Virus record (IMG/VR): IMGVR_UViG_3300032245_000131
Location: 1-23,201 of that record
From: a virus
DNA length: 23,201 bases
Direction: 5' to 3' (one strand)
In this document: positions 11,379 to 19,201 of the stretch, in pieces
Layout of the letters: every line of letters starts with the position of its first letter
Position numbering within the stretch: position 1 is the first letter of the stretch
The notes under the pieces: model-generated
Told to the model about the DNA's origin: nothing
Seen by the model: the letters and a program-made list of their open reading frames with translations, nothing else
The model's database searches: none
Position numbers and translations under genes: made by a program

Positions 11379-12196
11379 GCTGGCTCTTTTCGCAGGCGCT
11401 GGTGGAGGAATACTCGGAGGCAAGCTCCTTGGATGGCGCACAGTCTGCGCAGTCGAGTGGGAGCCATACCCAGCAAGCGTATTGTGCGCCAGACAAAATG
11501 ACGGCATTCTCGCGCCTTTCCCGATTTGGGATGACGTACAAACCTTTAGAGGAGAACCTTGGCGAGGAATTGTTGACGTTATATCTGGCGGCTTTCCATG
11601 CACCGACATTTCCATCGCTGGCAGAGGAGCAGGGCTTGATGGAGAAAACTCCTCAATGTGGTATCACATGGCGCGGGTGGTTAGCGAAATTCGACCCAGA
11701 TTTGTATTTGTGGAAAACAGCCCAATGCTCATTCATCGAGGAATCGGGCGAGTCCTTGGAGACCTTTCCAGTCTCGGGTATGACTCGAAATGGAATGTTA
11801 TGGGAGCTGCCGACATTGGCGCACCGCACCAGCGCGACCGCATCTGGATTGTGGCGCACGCCCGACACGGGGGGGGGGGGGGACATCTGGAATACTCAAG
11901 CAAGGCAAGAATCATCGAGCGAATGGTCAGCCCGTACAAATCAGACTGGTGGACCAAGTGAACAATCCCAGACTGTGGCCAACACCAGTGTCCAGAATGC
12001 ACAAAGACGGTGGAAATCCCTCGGAGTACAAGAGGAACGAAATCCCCCTAGCGGCACAGGCTGGTGGGCCGCTGAACCCAGTGTGGGTCGAGTGGCTGAT
12101 GGGGTGGCCGCTAGGGTGGACAGACTTAAAGCCATTGGAAACGGGCAAGTCCCACTCTGCGCAGCCACCGCTTGGAGACTCTTGAATGAACAATGA
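11371..12196 (+). CDS. C5-cytosine DNA methyltransferase, frame broken at poly-G
   Basis: The N-terminal part (frame of 11371) has motif I LFAGAGGG (6-13), the catalytic motif IV SGGFPCTDIS with Cys77, motif VI ENS (115-117) and motif VIII QRDRIW (154-159). As sequenced the frame passes through 14 G (11869-11882) and ends at 11961, giving 196 residues without motifs IX-X. The missing end lies in the next frame downstream: VGRVADGVAARVDRL, then IGNGQVP and AATAWRLL, ending at 12196. One G fewer would give a 274-residue enzyme of normal organisation for a small phage methylase. An AAGGA site precedes ATG 11371; ATG 11365 is an alternative. It would protect phage DNA from restriction or mark it. 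The intact upstream and downstream motifs argue against old decay. Confidence 0.85.
11375..12185 (+). CDS. Overprinted gene in the +1 frame of the methyltransferase (frame broken at poly-G)
   Basis: This frame starts at ATG 11375 (ATGA overlap with the upstream stop). It begins MSWLFSQALVEEYSEAS, which is methyltransferase motif I read one base on. It continues through TAFSRLSRFGMTY and ASGLWRTPDTGGGG to the poly-G run. After the run, with one G fewer, it continues in the frame containing NNPRLWPTP, then LNPVWVEWLMGWPLGWTDL, ending at TGA 12183-12185, which directly abuts the next ATG. That gives about 269 residues. I recall phage proteins with SWLFSQALV starts and LNPxWVEWLMGWPxGWTDL ends near cytosine methylases, function unknown. 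As sequenced, with 14 G, the frame instead runs into the methyltransferase C-terminus and stops at 12196 as a 273-residue chimera. Confidence 0.6.
11869..11882 (+). repeat. Poly-G run of 14 bases at the frame break
   Basis: Fourteen consecutive G bases encode a run of glycines in either frame. Tract length modulo 3 decides the outcome. Remainder 1 (13 G) restores both the methyltransferase and the overprinted gene. Remainder 2 (14 G, as given) truncates the methyltransferase and fuses the overprinted N-terminus to the methyltransferase C-terminus. Remainder 0 (15 G) does the reverse fusion and truncates the overprinted frame. Such tracts are prone both to slipped-strand mispairing and to sequencing error. 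Confidence 0.95.
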
Positions 12197-12365
12197 CCTA
12201 CCACCAGCCATCGATGCCTGCCTTGATCTGGTCAATGACTTACTCCACCCAGAAGTCTTTGGCCATGCCATACCGAATGAGGTCAAAACCCATGCATACG
12301 TTGTCAAAACGATGCTGGAGCGCTTGAAAGCAAGAATGGAGACCGACACATGGCCAGAGGCTTAA
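12186..12365 (+). CDS. Small acidic helical protein (59 aa)
   Basis: This 59-residue protein begins MNNDLPPAIDACLDLVNDLLHP and ends ARMETDTWPEA. It looks helical and acidic. Its ATG directly follows the stop of the overprinted frame (TGAATG) and overlaps the methyltransferase end by 11 bases. GGAG lies eight bases before the ATG. Its 3' end overlaps the next gene by 16 bases. These couplings support it as real. Function is unknown. Confidence 0.65.
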   Translation: MNNDLPPAIDACLDLVNDLLHPEVFGHAIPNEVKTHAYVVKTMLERLKARMETDTWPEA

Positions 12366-12736
12366 AACCCCGTGTGGAGCCTGCCATCGAGGCAGCACTA
12401 CAAAAGAAAGGGAACCTCTCAGACCTTGATCTGGCCAAGCTGTGCTTTTGTGCCAGGCGCAGTGCTGCAAGGATTCTGTTTGACCTTCACTGCAATGAAT
12501 TGGTATATATCAGTGGATATACCAGAGTCAGCAACAATGGCCAGTGGCGGCCTCTGTGGTCATGGGGTGATGAGGAAGATGCCATTGCCCCTGGGCCAGT
12601 GCCAGGCTCAGAGCGCATCAAAAAATACAGAGAGAAAATGTCAGCAGATGACAAAGACTTTGGCTTGGCCAGACGCAGGCAGAAAAGACGGGTTGTGAAA
12701 CGCGACCCACTTGTGGCCGCGTTTTTTGGTCAGTGA
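12350..12736 (+). CDS. Winged-helix-like phage protein of unknown function
   Basis: This 128-residue protein has an N-terminal segment that looks like a winged helix: DLAKLCFCARRSAARILFDLH (about 25-47), then ISGYTRVSNNGQWRPLWSWG as a possible wing. The C-terminal third is very basic (ARRRQKRRVVKRDP) and ends VAAFFGQ. It is probably a DNA-binding protein in the early operon, possibly a regulator or replication accessory. GGAG lies eight bases before the ATG. Its stop TGA (12734-12736) abuts the stop codon of the convergent late gene with no base between. Confidence 0.8.
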   Translation: MARGLKPRVEPAIEAALQKKGNLSDLDLAKLCFCARRSAARILFDLHCNELVYISGYTRVSNNGQWRPLWSWGDEEDAIAPGPVPGSERIKKYREKMSADDKDFGLARRRQKRRVVKRDPLVAAFFGQ

Positions 12737-14788
12737 TTACTGGCTCAAAAGACCAGGTCTTGGCATTGTCTCGCCAATGTAGCTTGCACCATAAGGCACA
12801 GTCTTTTGAAGCATTCTCGCACCAGCCGCCACGGCCTGCTGCAATCTGGCCATTCCGCTTTCATCACGCAATGCTTTGCGCACAATCTCTGGGTCTTGTG
12901 AAATCAGAATCTGAGCCACTCGCTGGCGATCTTGCTCCGACATTGCCTTGTTGGACTCGCCTAGCATCTTGTTGACAATTCTGAGTCCAGCCAATGGGTT
13001 GCCAGTGACAGCATTGGCCACTTCATCAGCAGTGATGGTCGAGCCAATTTTTGCAGCTTGCAAAAGTGATGATGCTGTGTCTGCGCCACCAAGAACCCTA
13101 TTCTTAGCGACTTGTGACTGGGCCGCTGTGCCAATGCGGGTCAAGATGCCATCAAGCTCGTCACTAGGATAAATGGTGCGCAAGATAGCGCCTTCTTTTG
13201 TTTCTGGATTATTAAAAACACCCATCATGCTTTTGGCGCGACCAGTCCCCATCTTGGATCGTATAGCATCCATAGCGCCAGCTCTAAACGCATTGGCAGC
13301 GCCAGGGTTGTCAACCATCTTTTCCATCATTATTTGGACTTCATCTGCACTCTTGTTAAAGATGGTACGGCCGTCTTCGAATGCAGTTTTAGCAGTTCTA
13401 AGTTGTGAGGCTTCAGCACGGGTTGCAGCCAACTTGGGTGAAGACGCATCAATTGCCGTTCTTAAATCAGACTCAACGGGTTTTAAGGCCATTCCAACTT
13501 CAGGCTTGCCGCCCGTATAGGCTGAATCAATTGAAGTCTTGATTCCTCGTCTAATAATCTCAGCATCTTTAAGATTTGGTGTTCTGGAAAATAAAATATT
13601 TCCATCTTTGTCAAAAGAGAAAAATGGCTTTTTGCCTGTAGCGGCTGTGTAAATCGTATTGATATCATTGGCCGCCCCTGGCGATCTTTGAAGCGCATCT
13701 TTAAGACTGACCAATAAATCTTCGCCAATGATGCCGCCAGTTTTCCATACGTCTTCATAGGCTTTGTTTTCTAGCGCTTGGGCCTCATCCTTGGTTGCTC
13801 TGTAAAAACGCAAAACATTTTCATTATTTGGTCTTGGTCCAACAAAGTTGGGATTGAGGCCGCTGACCAGTTTTTGCTGCATATCTGTCAAGGCTTCTGT
13901 GCGCAAAGTGTCTGGTCGTGTAGACAAAGCGCTTTGAATGGTTGTCGATGCCTTACCGCCTTGGGTGTACATAGCACGCACAGCTTGCAGTAATGTTTGG
14001 TTTTCGGCCAAGATTTCACCACTGGCAATGCGTTGCACAAGTTCGTCTGTGGTCAGACCAGTCTGTTCAGCCAGCCGCTGAATCTCAGCCTCTGCTGCCT
14101 TGCCACCACGGCCACCAGACACGCGCCTAGCAGTGTCTAGGACCATGTCTGTGAGCTTGCCAGCGCCCATGAATGCAGCCTGCACTACTGGGGCAATAGA
14201 AGCACCCATCATTGTGGAGCTTGGCACTCTGGCCGCACGGGCTGCAAAGTCTCCCTCGCCCGTCATAAAGCCTGTAACACCGCCTTGAGCGCCACCAAGC
14301 GCTGAAGTGCCGGCCAATGCCCTGACCAATGGTGCGACACTAGCTGCCACCCTTGGGCCAGTCAATGGCGCTGCCGTGCCACCAGTGGCTAAAGTCAATG
14401 CAGCCGCTGATCCAACACCGCCCAGTGCCTCATAACCTAATGCCTCGAAAGGTGACTGGGCCTGATAAGCCTTCATCTTGCCTTGGATTTCAGAAAGCAC
14501 TTTGCCGTAGTCTTCACCGGTCACTGATGCACGCAAACGCGCTTCCATCTCATCAGCAGAGCCAAGAGTCACGCCCTGCGCAATAGAGCGCAGGCGTTGG
14601 GTTGGTGCTTCTGGCAGTGGCTGGGACAATGCTGGCGCTGGTGCGGCCTGTGGCTCCATCATCCCGCCAATACTTTGCGACAGAATGCCTTTAAGAATTT
14701 GTAGCTTTTCAGTGGATAGACCAGAGACATCGCCCTGCTTAATCTTAAGCAGTTCTTCAGTTGTGAAACCTTCTAGTCCAGTGGTCAT
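12737..14788 (-). CDS. Large internal virion / DNA-ejection protein (putative)
   Basis: This 683-residue protein has an N-terminal helical segment (EELLKIKQGDVSGLSTEKLQ), a Pro/Ala-rich linker (about 45-65), and a Gly/Ala-rich hydrophobic stretch (about 113-145, ALGYEALGGVGSAAALTLATG) that could enter a membrane. Long helical regions rich in Ala, Gln and Arg follow. These are features of internal core proteins of podoviruses, ejected to form a DNA conduit, but no specific motif proves it. A part around residues 315-430 (about 13500-13850) is more AT-rich than the rest, perhaps mosaic. It is the last gene of the late operon and its start overlaps the upstream stop as ATGA. Confidence 0.7.
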   Translation of the reverse strand: MTTGLEGFTTEELLKIKQGDVSGLSTEKLQILKGILSQSIGGMMEPQAAPAPALSQPLPEAPTQRLRSIAQGVTLGSADEMEARLRASVTGEDYGKVLSEIQGKMKAYQAQSPFEALGYEALGGVGSAAALTLATGGTAAPLTGPRVAASVAPLVRALAGTSALGGAQGGVTGFMTGEGDFAARAARVPSSTMMGASIAPVVQAAFMGAGKLTDMVLDTARRVSGGRGGKAAEAEIQRLAEQTGLTTDELVQRIASGEILAENQTLLQAVRAMYTQGGKASTTIQSALSTRPDTLRTEALTDMQQKLVSGLNPNFVGPRPNNENVLRFYRATKDEAQALENKAYEDVWKTGGIIGEDLLVSLKDALQRSPGAANDINTIYTAATGKKPFFSFDKDGNILFSRTPNLKDAEIIRRGIKTSIDSAYTGGKPEVGMALKPVESDLRTAIDASSPKLAATRAEASQLRTAKTAFEDGRTIFNKSADEVQIMMEKMVDNPGAANAFRAGAMDAIRSKMGTGRAKSMMGVFNNPETKEGAILRTIYPSDELDGILTRIGTAAQSQVAKNRVLGGADTASSLLQAAKIGSTITADEVANAVTGNPLAGLRIVNKMLGESNKAMSEQDRQRVAQILISQDPEIVRKALRDESGMARLQQAVAAGARMLQKTVPYGASYIGETMPRPGLLSQ

Positions 14789-16179
14789 TTTTTGACTCCA
14801 GAATTTATTTGAAGTTGTTGGTCAATAGCATTTAACAATGGATTGCCACCACCACCGCCAGCGCTATAAGGCGTGACTTTATACATAGGTGCAAACTGTT
14901 CAAAGCCTGGCAATTTACTTGCACGTTGCAAATAATCTTCTTGTGTAGACAAACGATATCTAGCAACCCGTTGGGCCGTTGACAGTGCCTGCTTAATTTC
15001 AGCAGCGCTTAATGTTTGATCACCAGCAGCTGCGCGTCTAAGAATCCCGCGTTCACCTTCAGTCAATGAACCTTGGCCACGCATTTGTCCTGCTTCATCA
15101 AGTTCTCGCTGTGCAAGACCTTGGACCACAATCCTAGTATTTGCCAATTGTTCATTTGCATCAGCACCAGCAACACCTAATTGCTGACCAATTCGCAACA
15201 TTGATGTTCTGTAGTCTGCACCTGGTCCGACAATGGCCTTGTCAAGTGCAGGCAACATTAGTTCAATGTTTCTCAATGTATCGTTTGCAGACCTTGCACC
15301 CATGGTCAATTCATTAAGGGTTTTTGATACATCACCACCAACACCAGCCAAAAATTGCTGGTTGCCAGGCATCTTCACTTCTACTTGTGTTTTGGGTGCA
15401 ATCTGTGAACGATATTCACCAACAGCTTTTACGCCTGCTTGACCAGTTCCAGCCAATGGTTGGCCAGTAATATATTCATAAGCTCGTAAATCAGGTGACT
15501 GGGCCTCATAAGGTGCAGCACCTTCAGCGACTCTTGACTGGCCCAGTTTGTTGTATTGCAACATAACCACTTTGCCATTCATTACCACTGGCTCTGGCTT
15601 TCCAAATTCAGCTTGAGCTGCTGCTGCTTTTAAAACCTCTGGCATTCCTTCTTTGCGTGGCATTCCACCAATTAAAGCGCGTTGCACAGGATTTAAAAAT
15701 GCCAGTGGGTCTGTAGATGCAGCCACTGGTGCAGGCATCTGTGATGCCAATTGAGCGCGTGCCACTGTAGGGCCGAATGGACCAGCAGCAGCCGTTGGTG
15801 CAAGTATTGCCGCTTGATTTGGAGTCAATGCTGGTGGCTGGCCTTCACCAGTTAAATATTTTTTCCAAGCCTCATCTCCTGCAAGTTCTTGCTGCATTTG
15901 CTTGAGTTTTGCATTAAGCATTAACTGATTGACTGCACCAGTTGTGCCTTTCTCATAAGCACCTTGGCCAGCTTGTAAGGCAGAGCCAATGGCTTGGCCC
16001 AAACCAATTCGCTGTGGGCCACGGCCACCAGCCTGGAGCAATGCAGCTGCTGCCGACAATGTCGACTGCAAACCCAATTGTTCGCGTTGTTTAGCAGTCA
16101 GTAGTTTTTCAAGCTCACTGCCTGATTCACCACCACCAAACAAATTGCCTAATAAGCCTTGAAAATCAAAGTCAGCCAT
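14785..16179 (-). CDS. Internal virion / ejection-type protein (putative)
   Basis: This 464-residue protein starts MADFDFQGLLGNLFGGG. It has an N-terminal Ala/Gln-rich helical region (about 25-105), a Pro/Ala-rich middle (about 110-160), and a helical C-terminal region (about 275-420) with AQRVARYRLSTQEDYLQRASKLPGF. It ends in a Gly-rich segment and a Gln/Asn-rich tail. No enzyme motif is visible. Composition and position between two other large structural genes suggest a core or ejection protein. It is coupled to the downstream gene by ATGA and follows the upstream gene after three bases. Confidence 0.65.
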   Translation of the reverse strand: MADFDFQGLLGNLFGGGESGSELEKLLTAKQREQLGLQSTLSAAAALLQAGGRGPQRIGLGQAIGSALQAGQGAYEKGTTGAVNQLMLNAKLKQMQQELAGDEAWKKYLTGEGQPPALTPNQAAILAPTAAAGPFGPTVARAQLASQMPAPVAASTDPLAFLNPVQRALIGGMPRKEGMPEVLKAAAAQAEFGKPEPVVMNGKVVMLQYNKLGQSRVAEGAAPYEAQSPDLRAYEYITGQPLAGTGQAGVKAVGEYRSQIAPKTQVEVKMPGNQQFLAGVGGDVSKTLNELTMGARSANDTLRNIELMLPALDKAIVGPGADYRTSMLRIGQQLGVAGADANEQLANTRIVVQGLAQRELDEAGQMRGQGSLTEGERGILRRAAAGDQTLSAAEIKQALSTAQRVARYRLSTQEDYLQRASKLPGFEQFAPMYKVTPYSAGGGGGNPLLNAIDQQLQINSGVKK

Positions 16180-16182
16180 TTT

Positions 16183-17124
16183 TTAGCCTCCAGCCAAAAG
16201 ACCAAGAATACCGCCACCAATTGCACCAGGTACTCCAAACAATTTACCACCAGCCAAAGCACCGCCTAATGCGCTTGACGCTGGGTTTGAATACTGGGGT
16301 GTCGTTGACTGCATCCCAAGGTTAGCAGGCTGCGCACCCAGTGAGGACTGGACCACGCCAAGACGCTGCAAACCAATGTTGCGAATGGCATCCATTTGTT
16401 GCTGGTCCAAAGCCTGACGCGCACCACCAGCACCCATGACCGCTTGAGCGCCACCAAGACGCAATGCTTGTTGCTGTGCAGCCAAATTGCCTAGCTGGCT
16501 TGCACCACCTAGTCGCAATTGCGCACCTTGCAAGCCTGCTTGCTGATTGGCAATGTCGGCTGCTGACATCCGGCTAATATCGGCCTGCTGCATGGCCATC
16601 GCCTGGTTGAATGCTTGCTCGTTCAATGTTGTGCCTAGTGTAGCGGCCTGCTTGGCAAACCCTTGGTTAGTCAAAGCCTCGGCCACACCTTGGCGTGATC
16701 CACCAAATGCGCGTGCAGCGTTTGCACGCTCACCAGTCTGCTGGATAGCCGCTTGGCGTGCAGATTCCAAATCACCTAATGCATTCTTGCGCACCATCTC
16801 TGTATAGGGATTCATGTAAGAGGCAATTGATCCTGGTCCAGTCATGCCAAGATTGGTCTGCTGCGCTGTAATTTGGCTGGGCTGATAGACACCGCCATAA
16901 GCCGCCATCTGTGCGGCCAAGTCAGTGCCAGTGATGCCTGGGCCAGCGAGGGCCGTGTTGACCAGAGCCTCCTCGCCTGCCTGATACATGGGGTTGTACC
17001 CTGCAAACTGTTGGACTGGCAAAGCACCAGCGACCCCTTGGGCCTGCTGAAAGTTGGCCAAGAATGCTTCTTTGATCTGAGGATCAATGGAGCTTGTTGA
17101 TGTAGTTGTTCCACCTTTTGACAT
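16183..17124 (-). CDS. Gly/Ala/Gln-rich virion protein (putative)
   Basis: This 313-residue protein starts MSKGGTTTSTSSIDPQIKEAF. It has a long Ala/Gln-rich helical central part with repeated QAG, AQQ and NLAAQQQALRLGGAQ-like segments, and ends in a very Gly-rich hydrophobic tail (GGALAGGKLFG, GAIGGGILGLLAGG) that may insert in a membrane. The SMNPYT and AFGGSRQG segments recur in podovirus virion proteins as I remember them. GGTGG lies shortly before the ATG. A role in the internal core or at the tail-DNA conduit is inferred from composition and neighbours. Confidence 0.7.
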   Translation of the reverse strand: MSKGGTTTSTSSIDPQIKEAFLANFQQAQGVAGALPVQQFAGYNPMYQAGEEALVNTALAGPGITGTDLAAQMAAYGGVYQPSQITAQQTNLGMTGPGSIASYMNPYTEMVRKNALGDLESARQAAIQQTGERANAARAFGGSRQGVAEALTNQGFAKQAATLGTTLNEQAFNQAMAMQQADISRMSAADIANQQAGLQGAQLRLGGASQLGNLAAQQQALRLGGAQAVMGAGGARQALDQQQMDAIRNIGLQRLGVVQSSLGAQPANLGMQSTTPQYSNPASSALGGALAGGKLFGVPGAIGGGILGLLAGG

Positions 17125-17133
17125 ATCGCCACC

Positions 17134-18828
17134 TTATCCGAGTAAAGATTTCATTTTCTTGGCAGGCACTTTGCCCTCATTGATCATGTCCAGAAGTCCA
17201 CGGCCATACTTATTGACTGCTGACTTCTTGACCACATATTCGCCAAGATCAAGATTGACAGCGCCATCATCTGGACCAGGAGGATTCATGCCAAACATGA
17301 GACCGCCATGGACCATGCCGCCACCGGCCAATCCACCAGTGCTGCTTTGCTCCATCCCTGTTTGTGTTGCTGCTAGTCTGTCCGCTTCTTGAGTCGCAAT
17401 TGTTTTTGCAACATTAGCCGCTTCAATCTTGTCATATAGCCCTGGGTCATATCCACCCATTGGTGTGTTGGTCACAACATTTTGGTAAGGGTTTGTGAAT
17501 GGTTTCATCTGGCCCATGATCTGAGAGTATGGGGATGCACCACCAGCTGTCACCGCAGGGTTGTATTGAGCGCCAATGGGGATTGACTGAAAGTTGGCAA
17601 ATGAGCCGCCAATGCCCATGTTCGCACCAGGCGTGGCCGTTGGTGTTGTTGGTGGCGTGTAAAACTTGCCACCGGCATTGTTCTGAATCCATGACAAGTC
17701 AGCATCTGTCAGGTTAAACATATTCTTTGCTTGCGCTGATGTCACCTGATTCTGGGCCAACAAACTATTGAGCAAGGCAATGTCACCATCCTTGTATGCT
17801 TTTTCAAGTTGGGCATTTAAGCCGGTTGGAGTCGTTGTGGTTTTGGTTTTCAGTGCCGCAGCGGCTTTTGCATCGGCAGCCGCCTTGGCATTGATAACTG
17901 CTTGGGCATCAGCCGCAGCCTTTTGCTGGGCAGCAAGTGTGGCCGCAGCAGCGGTGGCAGCCGTTTGATCAGCTGTACTCAAAAGACCCTGTGATGTCGT
18001 TGCCGCTTGTCTGGCCGCAGCAATAGTGGCTGCTGACGCTGTAGTGTCGCGTGCTGTACGGGCTGCAAGCTCCGCATCAGCAGCAGCCTTGGCAATCAAT
18101 TCGGCTTGAGTTGTTGGCACTGCCGCAGCGTATTTTTCAGCAACACTTTGAGTGGTCACGCCAGTGGCACGGGCCACATCTTCTGGTGTGATGCCCAGTC
18201 TGTCCATCTCGATGCGCAGATCAGTGTTACTTGTGCCAGCTTTCTGGGCAGCGACTACCGCATCAAAAATTCTTTTGTCAAATTGCGCTTGGGTCATCCC
18301 GTTATTGAGCGCGTAATTAAGAGCTGCTGAAGTTGCCATATTGGACCCCGTTGTTACTGGTGCTGTTACCACTGGTGATTCTAATAAACCCACTGGCGCT
18401 GTTACTGGTGCAGCCACTGGCGCTGTTACTGGTGTTTCCAGCAAACTCACTGGTGTGATCACTGGTGCAACCACCGGTGCTACATAGGCTGGTGTTTCCA
18501 CTGGCGCTACATAGGCTGGTGTTTCCACTGGCGCTACATAGGCTGGCGCTTCTGGTGGTGTTTCTAAAAGACTTGGTGGTGCTGGTGGTGTATAGACAGG
18601 CTCTGGCGCAGTTACAGGAATGGCCTCATAACGCTGCTGAACGGCCTCTGGCTTTGTCCCAGTGGCTTGGGCCACATCGGTTGGACTAATGCCATACTGG
18701 TCCATGACTGAGCGCAAATCAGCATCAGACATTCCTTGATTCTGTAAAACAAAATCAAAGATGTTCTGATAATACTGATCGGCAGTCATGCCGTTATTCA
18801 GCGCCCAAGTCAACCCAGCTGATGCCAT
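17134..18828 (-). CDS. Modular virion protein with duplicated N-terminal domain and Pro/Val/Thr repeats
   Basis: This 564-residue protein has two related domains of about 70 residues: one at the N-terminus (LTWALNNGMTADQY ... DLRSVMDQYGISPTDVAQATG) and one at about 165-235 (LNYALNNGMTQAQF ... DLRIEMDRLGITPEDVARATG). Between them is a repeat region (about 75-160) of APAYVAPVETP-like and LLETPVTAPV-like units. An Ala/Lys-rich coiled region follows (about 240-335). The C-terminal part (about 495-564) is Gly-rich with GEYVVKKSAVNKYG, a segment I recall from other phage virion proteins. GGAG precedes the ATG. It is probably an extended tail or core component; the repeat linker suggests a spacer. 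Confidence 0.75.
   Translation of the reverse strand: MASAGLTWALNNGMTADQYYQNIFDFVLQNQGMSDADLRSVMDQYGISPTDVAQATGTKPEAVQQRYEAIPVTAPEPVYTPPAPPSLLETPPEAPAYVAPVETPAYVAPVETPAYVAPVVAPVITPVSLLETPVTAPVAAPVTAPVGLLESPVVTAPVTTGSNMATSAALNYALNNGMTQAQFDKRIFDAVVAAQKAGTSNTDLRIEMDRLGITPEDVARATGVTTQSVAEKYAAAVPTTQAELIAKAAADAELAARTARDTTASAATIAAARQAATTSQGLLSTADQTAATAAAATLAAQQKAAADAQAVINAKAAADAKAAAALKTKTTTTPTGLNAQLEKAYKDGDIALLNSLLAQNQVTSAQAKNMFNLTDADLSWIQNNAGGKFYTPPTTPTATPGANMGIGGSFANFQSIPIGAQYNPAVTAGGASPYSQIMGQMKPFTNPYQNVVTNTPMGGYDPGLYDKIEAANVAKTIATQEADRLAATQTGMEQSSTGGLAGGGMVHGGLMFGMNPPGPDDGAVNLDLGEYVVKKSAVNKYGRGLLDMINEGKVPAKKMKSLLG
18479..18559. repeat. 27-bp tandem repeat, three copies
   Basis: The unit starting GCTACATAGGCTGGTG repeats at 18479, 18506 and 18533 with a 27-base period; the third copy is diverged at its end. 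In the protein it encodes nine-residue YVAPVETPA units. The period keeps the frame, so copy number can change without disrupting the gene. Confidence 0.85.
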
Positions 18829-18832
18829 TTGC

Positions 18833-19201
18833 CTATATCTCCTTTGCCAGTACAGACCATTGTGGACTGTACCCTTCGTCTTTCAAAAATGTCTTTGCCC
18901 AGCCTCTTCGGCCTGCCAAAGTCACCCTGGTGCAACCAATTGATTTGCCCCAGGATTCGATCAATGGTCTCATCCTTGAGAGTTCATCTAGGTCGCCACC
19001 AGCCAAGAAGTAATGCAAACACTTCAGTCGTGGGTAGACAATGATCTCAGTTAACACCACCGAGTCCTTGGCCGGCCACAGCTGCAATCTGTGACCCTCG
19101 ACCATCTCAGTGACATCGTCAAAATTATGTGTGCCTCCAGAGTATTCTAATGCCGCCTCCACATGGTGGCGTAGCCTCTCCAAATGTTCTTGGTCACTCA
19201 T
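18833..19201 (-). CDS. GNAT-like (acetyltransferase fold) phage protein
   Basis: This 122-residue protein has a beta-strand-rich middle (RLQLWPAKDSVVLTEIIVYPRLKCLHYFLAG), then a helix (LSRMRPLIESWGKSIG) and CTRVTLAGRRGWAKTFLKDEGY, ending LAKEI. The last block resembles the final part of GNAT folds. Similar small proteins recur in podovirus-type structural operons near tail genes in my memory. The usual acetyl-CoA P-loop (Q/RxxGxG/A) is not obvious, so it may be a structural or inactive derivative. Its start overlaps the upstream stop as ATGA (19198-19201). Confidence 0.65.
   Translation of the reverse strand: MSDQEHLERLRHHVEAALEYSGGTHNFDDVTEMVEGHRLQLWPAKDSVVLTEIIVYPRLKCLHYFLAGGDLDELSRMRPLIESWGKSIGCTRVTLAGRRGWAKTFLKDEGYSPQWSVLAKEI

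Noticed and set aside
11034-11615. Minus-strand frame of 193 codons opposite the early operon and methyltransferase
   Set aside because: It lies opposite the acidic gene and the methyltransferase catalytic motifs, with no start signal or known domain.
11927-12349. Minus-strand frame of 140 codons opposite the methyltransferase end
   Set aside because: The plus strand carries motif X and coupled genes here; this frame has no support.
18465-18689. Plus-strand frame with repeated HRLVFPLAL units
   Set aside because: It is the reverse reading of the 27-bp tandem repeats in the virion protein gene; repeat regions keep all frames open.
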